Assembly (NCBI GenBank): GCA_025084515.1
Contig: JAJAGP010000099.1
Span: 186,001-250,000 of the forward strand
Reading direction: 5' to 3'
Length of the DNA: 64,000 nucleotides
DNA from: Ancistrus triradiatus
Lineage: Eukaryota > Chordata > Actinopteri > Siluriformes > Loricariidae
Part shown: piece after piece, positions 1 to 11,520 of the stretch
Numbering within the stretch: the first letter of the stretch is position 1
Layout of the letters: each line of letters opens with the position of its first letter
Notes under the pieces: generated by a model
Databases searched by the model: none
Told to the model about the DNA's origin: nothing
What the model saw: the letters and a program-made list of their open reading frames with translations, nothing else
Program-made: the position numbers and the translations under genes

Positions 1-68
1 AGAGATTTGAACCCAGGACCTTCTGATCCATAGTCCAGTACCTTAACCGCTAGGCCAACACTGTCCAC
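1..68 (-). repeat. tRNA-derived SINE, cut by window start
   Basis: Only the head of a minus-strand SINE is present. On the plus strand the B-box complement (ATTTGAACCCAGGACC) and A-box complement (CCGCTAGGCCAACA) are seen, as in the complete copies at 31243-31440 and 46998-47203. The tail lies outside the window. Confidence 0.85.
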
Positions 69-1246
69 AGCTACCTGACTAAATTGTTCAGTCGATTCTT
101 ACAGGTCTTTATTTAGATGATGTCATTATTTAACATTTTTTCATTTACCTCTTCAGGGGTTTAAAGTTCTGTGCTAAGACAAGAAGCTTGTGAGTTTAAA
201 GCTGTAGCTTAAGCAAGACCCTTAAACCATCATCTTAAAATCAAATCTGAATAAAACCGTTCGCCAAATGAATAAATGTAAAAGGCATTTGTGATTTTTT
301 TTAAGCGTGCGCAGCTATTATTATGTAGATTCTCGAACGAGGTGAGAGCACGGGGTTTTGCTCGGCCCTAATGTGGCAGCTCTCCGATGTAATTACATCA
401 GGTTCATTTTGTCTGAAACAGCGGTGCATACGCTAAACTCTTTGCAAGTACTTGACAAGTCGGTGTGGGTGTGTTAGTGGGTGTATTTTAGGGGCGTGCG
501 AAGGAATTCCAAATCTATGTAAATAGATGGGAAATCATGCACATCCCATCAAAGCACATACACACGCTCAGTCATTGATCTAATCCCTTTCTGCTCTGAT
601 GGTGTTAAGAGCTTAAGGCTTGAGAGGGAAATGAGATGTGAATGGCAGACTCGGTTCTGAAAACATCCGGAAGAAGCCGCTCACAACATGCTGATCTCAC
701 TGCAACACGCGCACAGCCACCACGAGGAGTTCAGCCTGCTCTCCAAGAGCACATATATTTCCTGCAGTGGGGGGATTATGTTCAAACTCCCATTACAATC
801 TCAGATAAGACAGTGCCATGGCTTAGAAGGATATCAGTCCTGCTTTTTCAGACTAAGCGCAGACAGGAACAGGCCCTATCCTCCCTACACGTGAATTTAA
901 CATCACCCCCAGCAGATGTCCCTGGCGACCTTGAACATGCGTCATACAACTGTGTGTGTGTATGTGTGTGGAACAAGTAACTCCCTGCACTTGAGTGTAC
1001 TAAAATCCAAGCACACAAGGCCCAATTTTTTCTCGTTTGTAATACAATATTTATCTAAATGAATTTATTCATGATTTAAAATGACCTTCAGTTAAAGTTT
1101 TCCTGGCTGACCGCTTAACTGTTGAAATCCTTTCATGAGCAGACGAATGCCCAAAGGACAAAACACTTAGAAAGCTATGTTTGACACAGTTGATGTCTTA
1201 ACACCCCTGCTGCGGCTTTGTTTGTGTGTGTGTGTACACGTGTACC
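69..1246. other. No supported gene
   Basis: Mixed-composition DNA with no recognisable repeat apart from a TG-rich tract at 951-970. A 112-codon frame at 642-980 runs into this tract and shows no domain or coding signature, so I do not call it a gene. Confidence 0.5.
951..970. repeat. (TG)n microsatellite
   Basis: Short imperfect TG dinucleotide run. Confidence 0.85.
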
Positions 1247-1249
1247 AGG

Positions 1250-1318
1250 TTTATATGACAATGTGGGCACCGAAATTCCAAACATGTAAAAAAAAGGTCT
1301 GACATTTCTGACAATGAG
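1250..1318 (+). repeat. GTCCCC-type dispersed repeat, left half
   Basis: It resembles 58385-58450, sharing the order 'GTGGG.ACC', 'AGGTCTGACATTT' and 'TGACAAT'. The other half resumes at 2827 ('GGGGACATTTTGCTG'). The tandem TIR array at 1321-2820 therefore seems to sit inside one copy of this repeat. Confidence 0.6.
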
Positions 1319-1320
1319 TG

Positions 1321-1828
1321 TGTTTACATGCACTCAATAATCCGATAACTGCAGAAAATCAGATTTCGTCAGTAATCCGATCAAGATTCGGATTTCTACT
1401 TCGCAAACAGCTGATAATCTCACAGAAAAATCTGACGTAATCCAGTTTTTTAATATTAAATAATCAAATTCTTCATTTTCTTGAGTACACATTGCGTTTC
1501 AGAGTCTCCACAAAGGGTTCCATAATCGTTTTGAGCGTTATTTCTAGGGTTGCCAGATCCTACAATAGAATCCCTTACCTGGTCTATGTAAATAAGCCCA
1601 AAAATAGCGATAGCTCAAGAATAAGCAGACCTGGCAACCATGTTTTTTTCCCCGCTAGCCGCTGCCAAATCCGATTGAAATTAGGTAACTGGTATACGTG
1701 CTATAAGAAGTCAGATTACTGAATAAAATCCACCTCTCTTTATCGGATTACGTAATCTGATTTCTAGATCGTAGTATGTTGTGTACATGACCACCTGAAT
1801 AATCAGATAACTGCAGAAATGCATTCGC
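1321..1828. repeat. Tandem TIR unit 1
   Basis: First of three head-to-tail units. It starts at TTTACATGCACTCAATAA and carries GGTTGCCAGATCC, CCTGGCAACCATG and TCTGATTTCTAGATCG. The unit is about 507 bp and nearly identical to unit 2. The 76-codon frame inside it recurs at the same offset in unit 2 and looks incidental. Confidence 0.9.
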
Positions 1829-2334
1829 GTTTACATGCATTAATAATCTGATAACTGCAGAAAATCAGATTTTGTCAGTAATCCGATCAAGATTCGGATT
1901 TCTACTTTGCAATCAGCCGATAATCTCACTGAAAAATCTGACGTAAACCAGTTTTTTAATATTAAATAATCAAATTCTTCATTTTCTTGAGTATACATTG
2001 CGTTTCAGAGTCTCCACAAAGGGTTCCATAATCGTTTTGAGCGTTATTTCCAGGGTTACCAGATCCTACAATAGAATCCCTTACCTGGTCTATGTAAATA
2101 AGCGCAAAAGTAGCGATAGCTCAAGAATAAGCAGACCTGGCAACCATGTTTTTTTCCCCGCTAGCCGCTGCCAAATCCGATTGAAATTAGCTAACTGGTA
2201 TACGTGCTATAAAAAGTCAGATTACTGAATAAAATCCACCTCTCTTTATCGGATTACGTAATCTGATTTCTAGATCGTAGTATGTTGTGTACATGACCAC
2301 CTGAATAATCAGATAACTGCAGAAATGCATTCGC
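1829..2334. repeat. Tandem TIR unit 2
   Basis: About 506 bp, differing from unit 1 by only scattered substitutions, so this duplication is the younger one. Confidence 0.9.
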
Positions 2335-2820
2335 GTTTACATCCATTAATAATCTGAGAACTGCAGCCAATAATCTCACAGAAATATGTGACATAAATGT
2401 TGAACTTTAATATTAAATGATCAAAGTATTCATGTGAATATACTGTGTTTCAGGGTCTCCCCAAAATGTTCGATAGCCATGTCACTGCCTTTAATTCGGT
2501 GGTGTGTTTAATTCCGGAGTTGCCAGATCCATTGAGGAAAAACCCTGCCAAAGGCAATGGAAAAGAGGCCAAATAATGGAAGTCTTTAGAAATATGTGGA
2601 CCTGGCAACCGTGGAAGAACGCTTTTGCATACGTGCAGTCTGAAAACTCAGATTATAATCGGATAACTGGTGTACATGCTACAAGTACTCTGATTACTGT
2701 GGTTAAAGCTCTCTTTGTTGGATTACTTAATCTGATTTCTAGACCGGAGTATGCTGCATACATGACCACTTGAATATTCAGAAATCCGACCATGATCGGA
2801 TTGTTAAGTGCATGTAAACG
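2335..2820. repeat. Tandem TIR unit 3, diverged
   Basis: It keeps the order of landmarks (TTTACATCCATTAATAATC, GTTGCCAGATCC, CCTGGCAACC, CTGATTTCTAGA) but is much more diverged and shorter. It ends in TTAAGTGCATGTAAACG, the inverted complement of the start of unit 1, so the whole array is bounded by terminal inverted repeats. Confidence 0.8.
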
Positions 2821-2826
2821 CTTTCA

Positions 2827-2851
2827 CTGTGGGGACATTTTGCTGCGAGTA
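2827..2851 (+). repeat. GTCCCC-type dispersed repeat, right half
   Basis: GGGGACATTTTGCTG matches the family copy at 58445-58460 and continues the piece that stops at 1318. Confidence 0.55.
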
Positions 2852-2855
2852 TATA

Positions 2856-2903
2856 TGTGTGTGTGTGTTTGTGTGAGAGAGTGTGAGAGTGAGAGTGTGT
2901 GTG
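2856..2903. repeat. TG/AG-rich microsatellite
   Basis: Interrupted TG and GA dinucleotide runs. They produce spurious Val/Cys/Arg-rich frames on the plus strand and Thr/His-rich frames on the minus strand. Confidence 0.85.
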
Positions 2904-3370
2904 AAATCACTACAGGGGTCTGTGCTGCCCAGAGTGATAAATGGGAGCAAGACATGGCTCTCCTTTTTGTCCTTGTCATCATATATACATCTGTCTGCTT
3001 TCCTGAGCTGGGTCATACAGTATGTGTGTGGGTGGATGTACATGTATGTACACAGACAGGTGGTTTATTTCATTGCATCTCTGTTAGAGTGGGTGTGAAC
3101 GGTGTTATTAGGCACAGTGTGCAGTGGACTGTCTAAAACTCCCTTACCCTAGATACAATCACTGTAAGGCACAGCCACGAGTGGCTTATCGCTTTTAGAA
3201 ATCGGCAGCATTTTCATTAGATACATCAGTGTTAGAACATCAGGGTTAGCTTTGCTCGTTCTTCAGTGTGTGGCATTGAGTGTAAGAAGAATTTGCTTTA
3301 ACACGATTTCTTTTACTCTTTTAAAATCAACCTTTTACTCCATATGTTTGCGGCTTGAGATTTAAGCACC
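2904..3370. other. No supported gene
   Basis: No repeat or coding sequence recognised. Confidence 0.5.
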
Positions 3371-3700
3371 TACAACCCCAATTCAGAAAAAGTTGGGACG
3401 GTATGGAAAATGCAAATAAAAAAATCTATGCAGTGTTCCTTACATGTCCTTTGACTTTTATTTCATTGCAGACAGGATGAACCCAAGATGATTCATGGTT
3501 TTTTTGGTCAACTTCATTTGTTAATAAACGTCCGATCCTGTATGTTAGGCTTGCAACACATTCCCAAAAACAGTTAGGAAGGGGTAATTTAGGCCTAGTA
3601 ATGATCTTTGAGGAGTAAAGATGAGCAAAGGATCTCCATTTTATCAACACGTGTAAGAAAATTATTGGAGTGTTTAAAAACAATGTTCCTCAAGAACAAA
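3371..3700 (+). repeat. Dispersed repeat with ACAACCCCAATTC head
   Basis: It starts TACAACCCCAATTCAGAAAA followed by AGTTGGGACGGTATGG. The copy at 13421-13700 shares this head, a TTTCATTGCAG-like block, GGTCAACTTCATT and a purine-rich AGGAAGGGG block. Similar heads are common in teleost DNA-transposon remnants. I do not assign a superfamily. The reverse-strand frame is not a gene. Confidence 0.65.
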
Positions 3701-4423
<723 letters not shown>

Positions 4424-4776
4424 CAGAGTTATTTGTGCTTTGCATTCAAGCTTTTTTTCCCCCATCATTGCTTCTGCTCTCTCAGCCATGCTGACGTTAA
4501 CATTTTAGCAGTCCTAAATGTTTTTACATTTTTTGACATTATTCAGTGGCCAAAATTTTGGTGCATCTCTAATATTTTCTTTACTAATTTAATTTACAGT
4601 GACAGCTTTTAACACACAGTCTTATACAGAGTGGCATACAGAAACGCACTGTATTCTTTATAATAGACATTTCCTCATAATACCACAAATACCCTATAGC
4701 TCACGAACATCTAACTAAAACCCTGCTAGAAGTTCAGTACCTTTTTTGTCTGACTTTGCTTAGGTGCAGGATGAGG

Positions 4777-4955
4777 AAGTCTTGAGTGTTGAGTTGAAGG
4801 TAACAAGGTAACTGGACGACTTGGTTCTTGAAGATGTTTCACCTCTTGCCCAAATGGCTTCTTCAGTTCTAGAAATTGATGGGGACTCCCAGGTATTTAA
4901 CCCTAGTGAGGTAAATACTCCAAGTTCAGTTGCCTTCAATTCAACACTGAAGTCT
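4777..4955. repeat. Inverted repeat with 27-28 bp arms
   Basis: The left arm at 4777-4804 (core GTGTTGAGTTGAAGG) pairs with the right arm at 4929-4955 (core CCTTCAATTCAACAC). The interior has a GAAGATGTTTCACCTCTTG segment, similar to a phrase common in teleost dispersed repeats, possibly a Penelope-type terminal region. That class assignment is weak. Confidence 0.6.
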
Positions 4956-5040
4956 ACCATGACCTGGATGACTGAGAACTTACACAGACAGGATGAAGTG
5001 TCTCTTCAGTCTCCTCTGAGGGACCACCTGGCTGGATGAA

Positions 5041-5770
5041 TTAGTGCTGGTCCTTGCGTTTTTAGGACTTGACTCAAAACCATTACACAATCAGATTTTG
5101 CAGTTTCACAGGATGAAATAATTACAGAGTTGGAATTTTACAAATGATACCTCTTGCCTTGGAAGCATTCCATCCAAAGTCAAATCCTTCAGCATTGTTA
5201 CAGCATTGGAAATGTAAAAGAACCGATTTTTACAATTAATTGTGGCTCTTCAAAGCAAGTGTAAATGTTGAAGATCTGACATTCCAAGTGGCGTATGCTG
5301 TATAATGTAGTATTTGCAGTAATATAGCGTGCAGCCTTGGTGCCTCAGCCAGCTGCTGGAAAAGGCAGTGTCAGAGCTCCTTGGTTCAATCCCGGACGGG
5401 GTTTTCAACATGAAGGTCAAGCGGTGTGTTTACAGACAAATCTCCAGCCCCAGTGGTGTACTCCCAGTGCCAGTCCCAAGGCCAAATAAACATGTCAGGA
5501 AGGGCATATGCTGTCAAACCAGTGCCAAAGCTACTAGGTGGTAAACTGGCTACCTGTAATGTTAGCCACTGAAGGAGAATTGTATTTTTAGCACTAGCAG
5601 TAAAGCTCCTAGTTGATTTAAAATCAGATCATTGGTTCATGGTAGCTCAATGTCATCAAAAATGATGTCATTCTAAGTGACATCTGTAGAAAGTGCTGAC
5701 CCAAAGTTGAACATGTTGGATCTTTGATATAGTTAGCTGAATAAATTACATAAAATAATATTATAATTGA
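5041..5770. other. No supported gene
   Basis: At 5320-5420 a tRNA-like GGTTCAATCCCGGAC phrase suggests a decayed SINE head. Nothing else is recognisable. Confidence 0.4.
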
Positions 5771-5884
5771 CTGCCAAGCTGCGACTGTTGGGTTTTTCAG
5801 CAAGGCTCTTAACCCAGTTATTTGGATTGTAGCTTGTAAGATTGTATCAGTTCGAGCTCTGGCTAAGAGCATCTAATAAATGCT
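5771..5884 (+). repeat. SINE 3' half, decayed
   Basis: It retains the body and tail order: CTGCCAAGCTGCGACTG, TCAGCAAGGCTCTTAACCC, then a degenerate CTGGCTAAGAGCATCTAATAA. The tRNA-related head is missing. Confidence 0.75.
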
Positions 5885-5985
5885 CAAAGAAGTTTTTTAA
5901 ACATATTTTAATAAAGTGCAGTTTCCAACAAAATGTAAAGTTTCGAAACAGATTACCATATTTGTTCTGTCCAAAAGTAATATAC

Positions 5986-6310
5986 TCACTGGACAAAAAA
6001 ATCAATAGCTTCATCTTTCGGCCACAATTCTGAGGAGAAGTTCCTGTAGACTGGGATTTTTGCTGGTAGACCTGTATGACATTCATCTACTTCCTTCACA
6101 CTATGGCCTTTGGCACGCCCAAATGCAATGACTCCTTTTTGCCTAATCAATATCTGCTTTGTGACTGATTTTCCACACATTGAACAATACAGTCAGTGCA
6201 CTGTACCACCTCTTCTCAATCTATGAATCCAGTGACACACTTCGCGGGTATTTATAGCCCGATCATCCTTGTGCAATGCCATCTGCAGGAGCCTGAAGTT
6301 ACTACCACTT
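5986..6310 (-). pseudogene. Tc1-type transposase N-terminal remnant (family B)
   Basis: The minus strand encodes KGVIAFGRAKGHSVKEVDE, a helix-turn-helix-like phrase of the kind found near the N-terminus of Tc1/mariner transposases. There it would help bind the transposon ends. Related blocks lie at 21845-22165 and 31600-32012 and share the upstream non-coding line (CAGGCTCCTGCAGATGGC) as well. The frame is about 64 codons, whereas intact members of the superfamily run to roughly 340, and no catalytic acids are present. It is a dead fragment. Confidence 0.65.
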
Positions 6311-6340
6311 AAAACACATTTTTTTGTGCAGGGAGTACAT

Positions 6341-6391
6341 CATAATAATAACTATCAAATATAATAATAATAATAATAATCATAATAATAC
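6341..6391. repeat. (AAT)n microsatellite
   Basis: Imperfect ATA/AAT trinucleotide repeats. Confidence 0.9.
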
Positions 6392-6751
6392 TCTGAAGTC
6401 TGGCACATGCTTTTGCTTTACATTAGAGGAATTGTGTTAGATGCACGCTTCACTCATAAACCTTATCAACTATGTTTTGATTTTCATATTCTTGGCCAGG
6501 TAAAATATCAGACATAAGTAATATTTTTCATATGCTTTTGTTATTGTTGCTGTACTTATTGCATTCTGCGCTGATTCTGGCTTGTTCGACTGCTATCTCG
6601 CTTCCGGTCTACTCTATAGATTTGAGTTTTGAGGTGGTTGAACAGGTTTGTTGTCTTTCCAGCAGATATATTGAATCCAGATATATTGCAGACATGAAGT
6701 CAGTTCTGCTACTGCGTTGCCAAATAAACTAATTCTAATGACCTGTCAACT

Positions 6752-7110
6752 CTGGATTTCCAGTGTACATATTTAGGGAGATGCACACTAGATACTGCAG
6801 ACAGAGAAAACAAATGCCTTGTGAAATGATTTGGTTTTGTGACTTTCAAATGACGATCATTACAACTGACAATTGCTAAAATTAAACATGGGTCCTATCG
6901 GGGGACAATTTCAGCTCTTTCACTTACCTCAGAGAAATGGCTCAGTGAGGATAAATGACTTTCGCTGCTGTCAAAATGCTGAATTTTAATAATAATTTAT
7001 AATACAACTTGTTCAGGACAGCAGCCATAGATATACATTACTGGCCATGAGGGTATGAGGACAAATGAGAGTATATAGAACATATAGCTTTTTTACAATG
7101 ACAAGATACC
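6752..7110 (+). repeat. Left outer arm of a long inverted repeat
   Basis: It matches the reverse complement of 10113-10489 with indels. Shared phrases are CACTAGATACTG, ATGCCTTGTG, GTGACTTTCAA, ACATGGGTCCTAT, CTTACCTCAGAG, TCAAAATGCTGAATTTTAAT and ACAATGACAAGATACC. The arms enclose about 3 kb of nested insertions. They could be the TIRs of an old element or an inverted duplication. Confidence 0.8.
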
Positions 7111-7149
7111 GGGATTATGATATCACAGATTAATCATAATCAAGGTTAA

Positions 7150-7308
7150 GGTACAAAGGTAAGGTAAGGTTCAAATCCCACCTCTGTCAAGCTGCTGCTG
7201 TTGGGGCCTTTGAGCAAGGCCCTTAACCCACAATTGCTTGGATTGTAAGGTTGTATGAGTTGTAAGTTACTCTGGATAAGGGCGTCTGCTAAATGCTGTA
7301 AATGTAAG
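7150..7308 (+). repeat. tRNA-derived SINE, 5' truncated
   Basis: Starts near the B box (AGGTTCAAATCCCACC), then the conserved body (GAGCAAGGCCCTTAACCC) and tail (CTCTGGATAAGGGCGTCTGC, AAATGCTGTAAATGTAA). Confidence 0.9.
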
Positions 7309-7330
7309 AATAATTATTTACTTCCACTCT

Positions 7331-7560
7331 AGTTTCCTAATCTGGAATCTGTGCTTCTCTACCAACACAGAAACTCTGCTGGACTGGAACTGAGAACTTG
7401 CAATGTCATAAAATAGGTGTCATTCACCATAACAACTAGTATAAGGTCTTTTAAAGATCAGTTTTGGAAAATGATTACATCTTGTAACTATGACTCCCAA
7501 AGAACCAGCTTCACTGCCAATTGGAACGAAGTGAATGAATAACACTGCTAATACTAATGA
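7331..7560 (+). repeat. Inner inverted repeat, left arm
   Basis: Pairs with 7916-8127. Shared phrases in order are CACAGAAACTC, GGACTGGAACT, GATCAGTTTTG, GCCAATTGGAAC and AATAACACTGCTAATACTAA. The loop is about 355 bp. Confidence 0.85.
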
Positions 7561-7915
7561 TAACAAAAGATAGCAAAGTCACTCAGGCTAGATAACACAG
7601 TGTTCCATTTGTGTGATCTTCCCATAGTGCAATCACATTAGGTTTATTTCAAAACACTTACGATACAGCATACAGGAGGGTGTAATGATGATTTTATGTC
7701 ATGAGCGATTAAAATTGATCCATGATCTGCCTTAACGGAGAGATCGCAAGAACTGCCATACTAATCACATTTTATTACTTGCTCTGAAAATGCTAACATA
7801 GCATTTCGAGGTGTTGTAACGAGCAGACGCTACTGTATTCTCTAATCCAGCTCCCATTTTCCCTGACAGGCACATGAATGGACCCAGAGTTGGCAATACC
7901 TTAGAATTTCACAGT

Positions 7916-8127
7916 GTTAGTATTAGCAGTGTTATTCATTCGGTTTGTTCCAATTGGCAGTAATGCTGCCACAGCTGAAAGATTTAATAGTTTTTCAAAA
8001 CCGATCCTTAAAAGGCCCCATACTTGTTGTTAAGGTAATGAAATGGCACCCACTTTATGACATCGCCAGTTCTTAGTTCCAGTCCAAGAGAGTTTCTGTG
8101 GTGGCACACATTCCAAATTAGGCACTG
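7916..8127 (-). repeat. Inner inverted repeat, right arm
   Basis: Reverse complement of the left arm at 7331-7560, with scattered substitutions and small gaps. The 79-codon reverse frame across it is incidental. Confidence 0.85.
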
Positions 8128-8260
8128 AAACCAGTGTGGAATAAAATCATTATTCTTATTTTGTAATAATACACAAGAGGGAGTGCTATAACCTGAGATA
8201 TTATCCAGATCAGTACCCCAGTGCCAATATCTCATTTTATAAAACAAACCTCAAATTTAT

Positions 8261-10039
8261 TATTGCGATTATACAACATTCCCGTTATCACCATGTTGTT
8301 AGATTTTAAGATAAAGAGGACAGAAAAAAAAACATTTGTTTATCTACATTCTGTGGTAAAGTAGTTCCATTCTCAGTCTCCCTAAAACATCATCAGATTA
8401 TAGCCTTCAGTCTTAACAGTCATGGAACGTAATTCTCAATAACTGTTTATTATACAGTGGTATCTTGGTTCTCATCGTAAATTGGTTCTTGCAGGCTTGT
8501 CGAGAACCAAAAAAGCTGAGTACTGGGCAAAAGATTTCCAATAAGGAATAACATAAATTGTATTAATTCGTCATCATATGCATTCATGGAGTTGTATTGT
8601 ACAGGTGCTACCTGATTTATGATGGGGATATGTTCCAACAAATCTGTCATAAGTTAAATGTATTATGAACCCATGAGTTAGTGTTTGGTAGAGCGTTCTA
8701 TACTGTATCATATAATGATAAGTAAGTTAATGTTTAAAACATTAACCTACAGTTAGCCACAATCATTAACATGAAGCTTATTTTATAATATAATAAAGTG
8801 TTGAAAATCTCATGTAATTTAGTGAGCAATGTATTGAAAGTGAAATTAAAAGCAAAACACTTACTGTATTGGTGAACTCAGGGCCCTTGCATAGCTGCTA
8901 ATGCTAACTGCAGCCTGTGTTCTGGGGAATTCTTGTGTTCCTGTTTCCTTTTCAGTTAATTGACAAAACTTACCTTTTTAGGACCCATTGAGATGATTTG
9001 CACTAAGAATACAGTGCTGTAGATGTAAAAATAAAAAAGATAATAAACACAGCAGAGATCATCTCTGAGAAACAGCTATTGTGAGTTTGAATCACTGAGT
9101 CCTGAATCGTGAATCAAGTTTTTGGTTGAAATGACTCACGTGTTTTGACTCAAGTTTAAGCAAGTGCACAAGTACTGAGCAAACGACGAGAACTGCGACA
9201 AGTTTTTCTAGCTAAAATGTGCCCAGAACAGAATTTGACGAGTTCCAAGGTTATCGAGAACCGAGGTACCACTGTATAACCACAGATATATCAACTCATA
9301 AGTTATAATTTATTAAAATGAAAGTTTATTTACATTCAGCAAATAAAATGGGTCAGATTTGTAAGGCAGGCTGTTACTAAGACTCTACCAACAGAAGAGT
9401 GAGATCCCTAGACGAAAGTTTCGGACCCCGTTATAATTTCTGTTACTTGACTAGTGATTGTAAATTTTGAAAATGATGCTATTAATGTTAACATTATCAG
9501 TCAGAAATATGAAGGGAGAGTTATAGAGCATTGGGTTAAGAGCTGGACTTAAGAAAGCCATGCCTGATTCTCCTGTTTAATGAAAGGCACAGAGTTTACT
9601 CCAGCAAACAACGTCTTGTTGAGTGAAAGAACGGAGGTGATAGAACCACCAAGCTGCCCACCAGGAGCCCAGGCTGTTTGATTTGCTCTGCTGGCTTCCC
9701 AGCCATTCCAGCACATCCAAATCCTTGTTTTTAAGGGTCACAAACCTTGGCTCATTGGGAGTATCAGGCTGGATGTTAATAGCTTCATCTTCCGAATATA
9801 AAAAGAAACAAATGTTTTCAAAGCCAGAGCCAAATGAAAAATATTTTCAAATCCAAATTTTATAAACCCATTGTAGCTCATTTTGGCAGTCTTTCACTTG
9901 TATCCTAACATTGCTAGGTTATGTGTGTATGTGGTGGAGTAATACTTCGGTCAGAGTGAGATTGTCGTGCAATATTGGCACTCATAGAACATCTCTTAAC
10001 CAATCAAAATTCTGGGTTGGAACTAACTGTGGTATAATC
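8261..10039 (+). mobile_element. 1-kb TIR element, copy 1, split by Tigger-like element
   Basis: Ends are related inverted sequences: GCGATTATACAAC at the left, AACTGTGGTATAATC at the right. It aligns along its length with the copy at 55751-56731: TTAGATTTTAAGATAAAGAG, AAAGTTTATTTACATTCAGC, GGCAGGCTGTTACTAAGA, TCCAGCAAACAACGTC and TAATAGCTTCATCTTCC are shared. Copy 1 is interrupted at 8453-9276. No transposase is visible, so it is non-autonomous. I do not assign a superfamily. Confidence 0.8.
8455..9274. mobile_element. Tigger/pogo-like non-autonomous element, copy 1
   Basis: Terminal inverted repeats are CAGTGGTATCTTGGTTCTC at the left and the complement of CAGTGGTACCTCGGTTCTCG at the right. 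The ends are flanked by TA at 8453-8454 and 9275-9276, the target duplication expected of Tc1/mariner/pogo transposons. No transposase frame is present. Length is 820 bp. It sits inside the TIR element above. Confidence 0.85.
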
Positions 10040-10112
10040 ACAGTTCTGTTTTTATTGTGTAATCTCTTGATTTTATGTCTGTAACCACAATTACTGTATT
10101 AATCCATGAACT

Positions 10113-10489
10113 GGTATCTTGTCATTGTGAAAATGCCATGTTTTATGTAGTCTTTTTTGTTCTAATACCCTGACCAGTAGCTTATTTCTATGGATACTCT
10201 ATTTAACTGTATTGAACCAACATTAAAATTCAGCATTTTGACTCGTTTACTATAAAAAAACTCATTTAGCCACACTGAGGTGTTGCTCTGAGGTAAGCGA
10301 GAGTGTTGAGGTCGTCCTCCAATAGGACCCATGTTTGATTTTAATGACTGTCACTTTTAATGATCGTCTGTTTTAATGACTGTCACTTGAAAGTCACAGA
10401 ACCAAATCACTGCACAAGGCATTCGTGTTCTCAGCTTTATCTCCAGTATCTAGTGGGCACAGATATGTAAATCTCAACTGGAAACCCGT
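10113..10489 (-). repeat. Right outer arm of a long inverted repeat
   Basis: Reverse-complement partner of 6752-7110. It contains a short local expansion of TTTTAATGACTGTCACTT-like units absent from the left arm. Confidence 0.8.
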
Positions 10490-10674
10490 GGTGATGAGCT
10501 CCATATTCTTCATATTTACCGGTTTTCATCTTTACTACATCATTATTCCCAATGGTGCCTGGTTTACAAAGTTGTCCATTTGATTAGCTTTTTTTGTGGG
10601 GCCTGGGCAACAGCTCTGTATGGGGGAAATGTTAAAACTGAAACTATTTATCATGCAGAATGGCATTCTTTGCA

Positions 10675-11105
10675 TACACTATGTAGAAAAAAATTGTGGC
10701 CACCCAAAAATGACATCCAGAAATGTGAATTGATATGGAGATCGCCTCCTTTTACCGAATCAACAGCCTTCATTCTTTTAAAAAGACTTTCAAAAAGACG
10801 TTTTGATTGTGATGTTGGGTACTGTGCTGGCTTAGAGTTGGCATTCCAGCTGTGTTTGTTTTAGGAGAGCAGGGCAGAGTGTTGAAGAACTGACTTGCTC
10901 TAAGTGGAAAGCTATAAAAGTGTGATTGTGATATAGAGAGTCACTGAGGTGTTCAGTGCAAACCCAATCCATTCTACTGCTATAGGTTGTCTATTGAGAC
11001 TTCATGCCTGTATCCTTCATGTTAGGAACCGGTAAGCATTGAGTGTGGAAATAAGGGAAATCATTAATGAGTAGGGGCGTCTACATACTTTAGGTGGCAT
11101 ACTAT
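10675..11105. mobile_element. Tc1-related miniature element (family D)
   Basis: Left end TACACTATGTAG with AAATTGTGGCCACCC; right end GGGGCGTCTACATACTTTAGG then TACTATA. These are decayed inverted ends of the type seen in Tc1-related fish MITEs. The interior phrase GAGAGTCACTGAGGTGTTCA recurs at about 20790-20810. It holds no coding capacity beyond a spurious 94-codon frame. Confidence 0.6.
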
Positions 11106-11174
11106 AAAAATACATTTCTAGTGGCATGCGATTTTAGTCACGCTGACAGAGATAATTTGCTGTGAATATCATTA

Positions 11175-11361
11175 CATTTACATGTACAGCATTTAGCAGA
11201 CGGCCTTATCCAGAGCGACTTACAACTGGTACAACCAAGCAATTGTGGGTTAATGGCCTTGCTCAAGGAGCCAACAGTAGCAGCTTGGCCGAGGGGAGAT
11301 TTGAACCCTGGACCCTTGGGTCCATAGTCCAATACCTTACCAACTAGGCTACCACAGTCCC
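11175..11361 (-). repeat. tRNA-derived SINE, near full length
   Basis: In plus-strand order: tail (CATTTACATGTACAGCATTT), LINE-type segment (CAGAGCGACTTACAACTGG), body, B-box complement (GATTTGAACCCTGGACC) and A-box complement (CAACTAGGCTACCACAG). Confidence 0.92.
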
Positions 11362-11520
11362 ACTAATATTACATATTAGTATACTTATAAATTTGTTATA
11401 TTTGATTTTAATTATTATATTTTATGTATGTTCACTCTGTTAATATTTATTTAGCTTCTGTTTATTTAAATGATTACTATAAACTTATTAATTAGATTTT
11501 AATAATTTAATTCTTACATA

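Noticed and set aside
642..980. 112-codon frame as a gene
   Set aside because: No recognisable domain, ends in a TG repeat, and no splice or promoter support.
1492..2228. Two near-identical 76-codon frames at 1492 and 1998
   Set aside because: They recur only because of the tandem repeat and are lost in the third unit.
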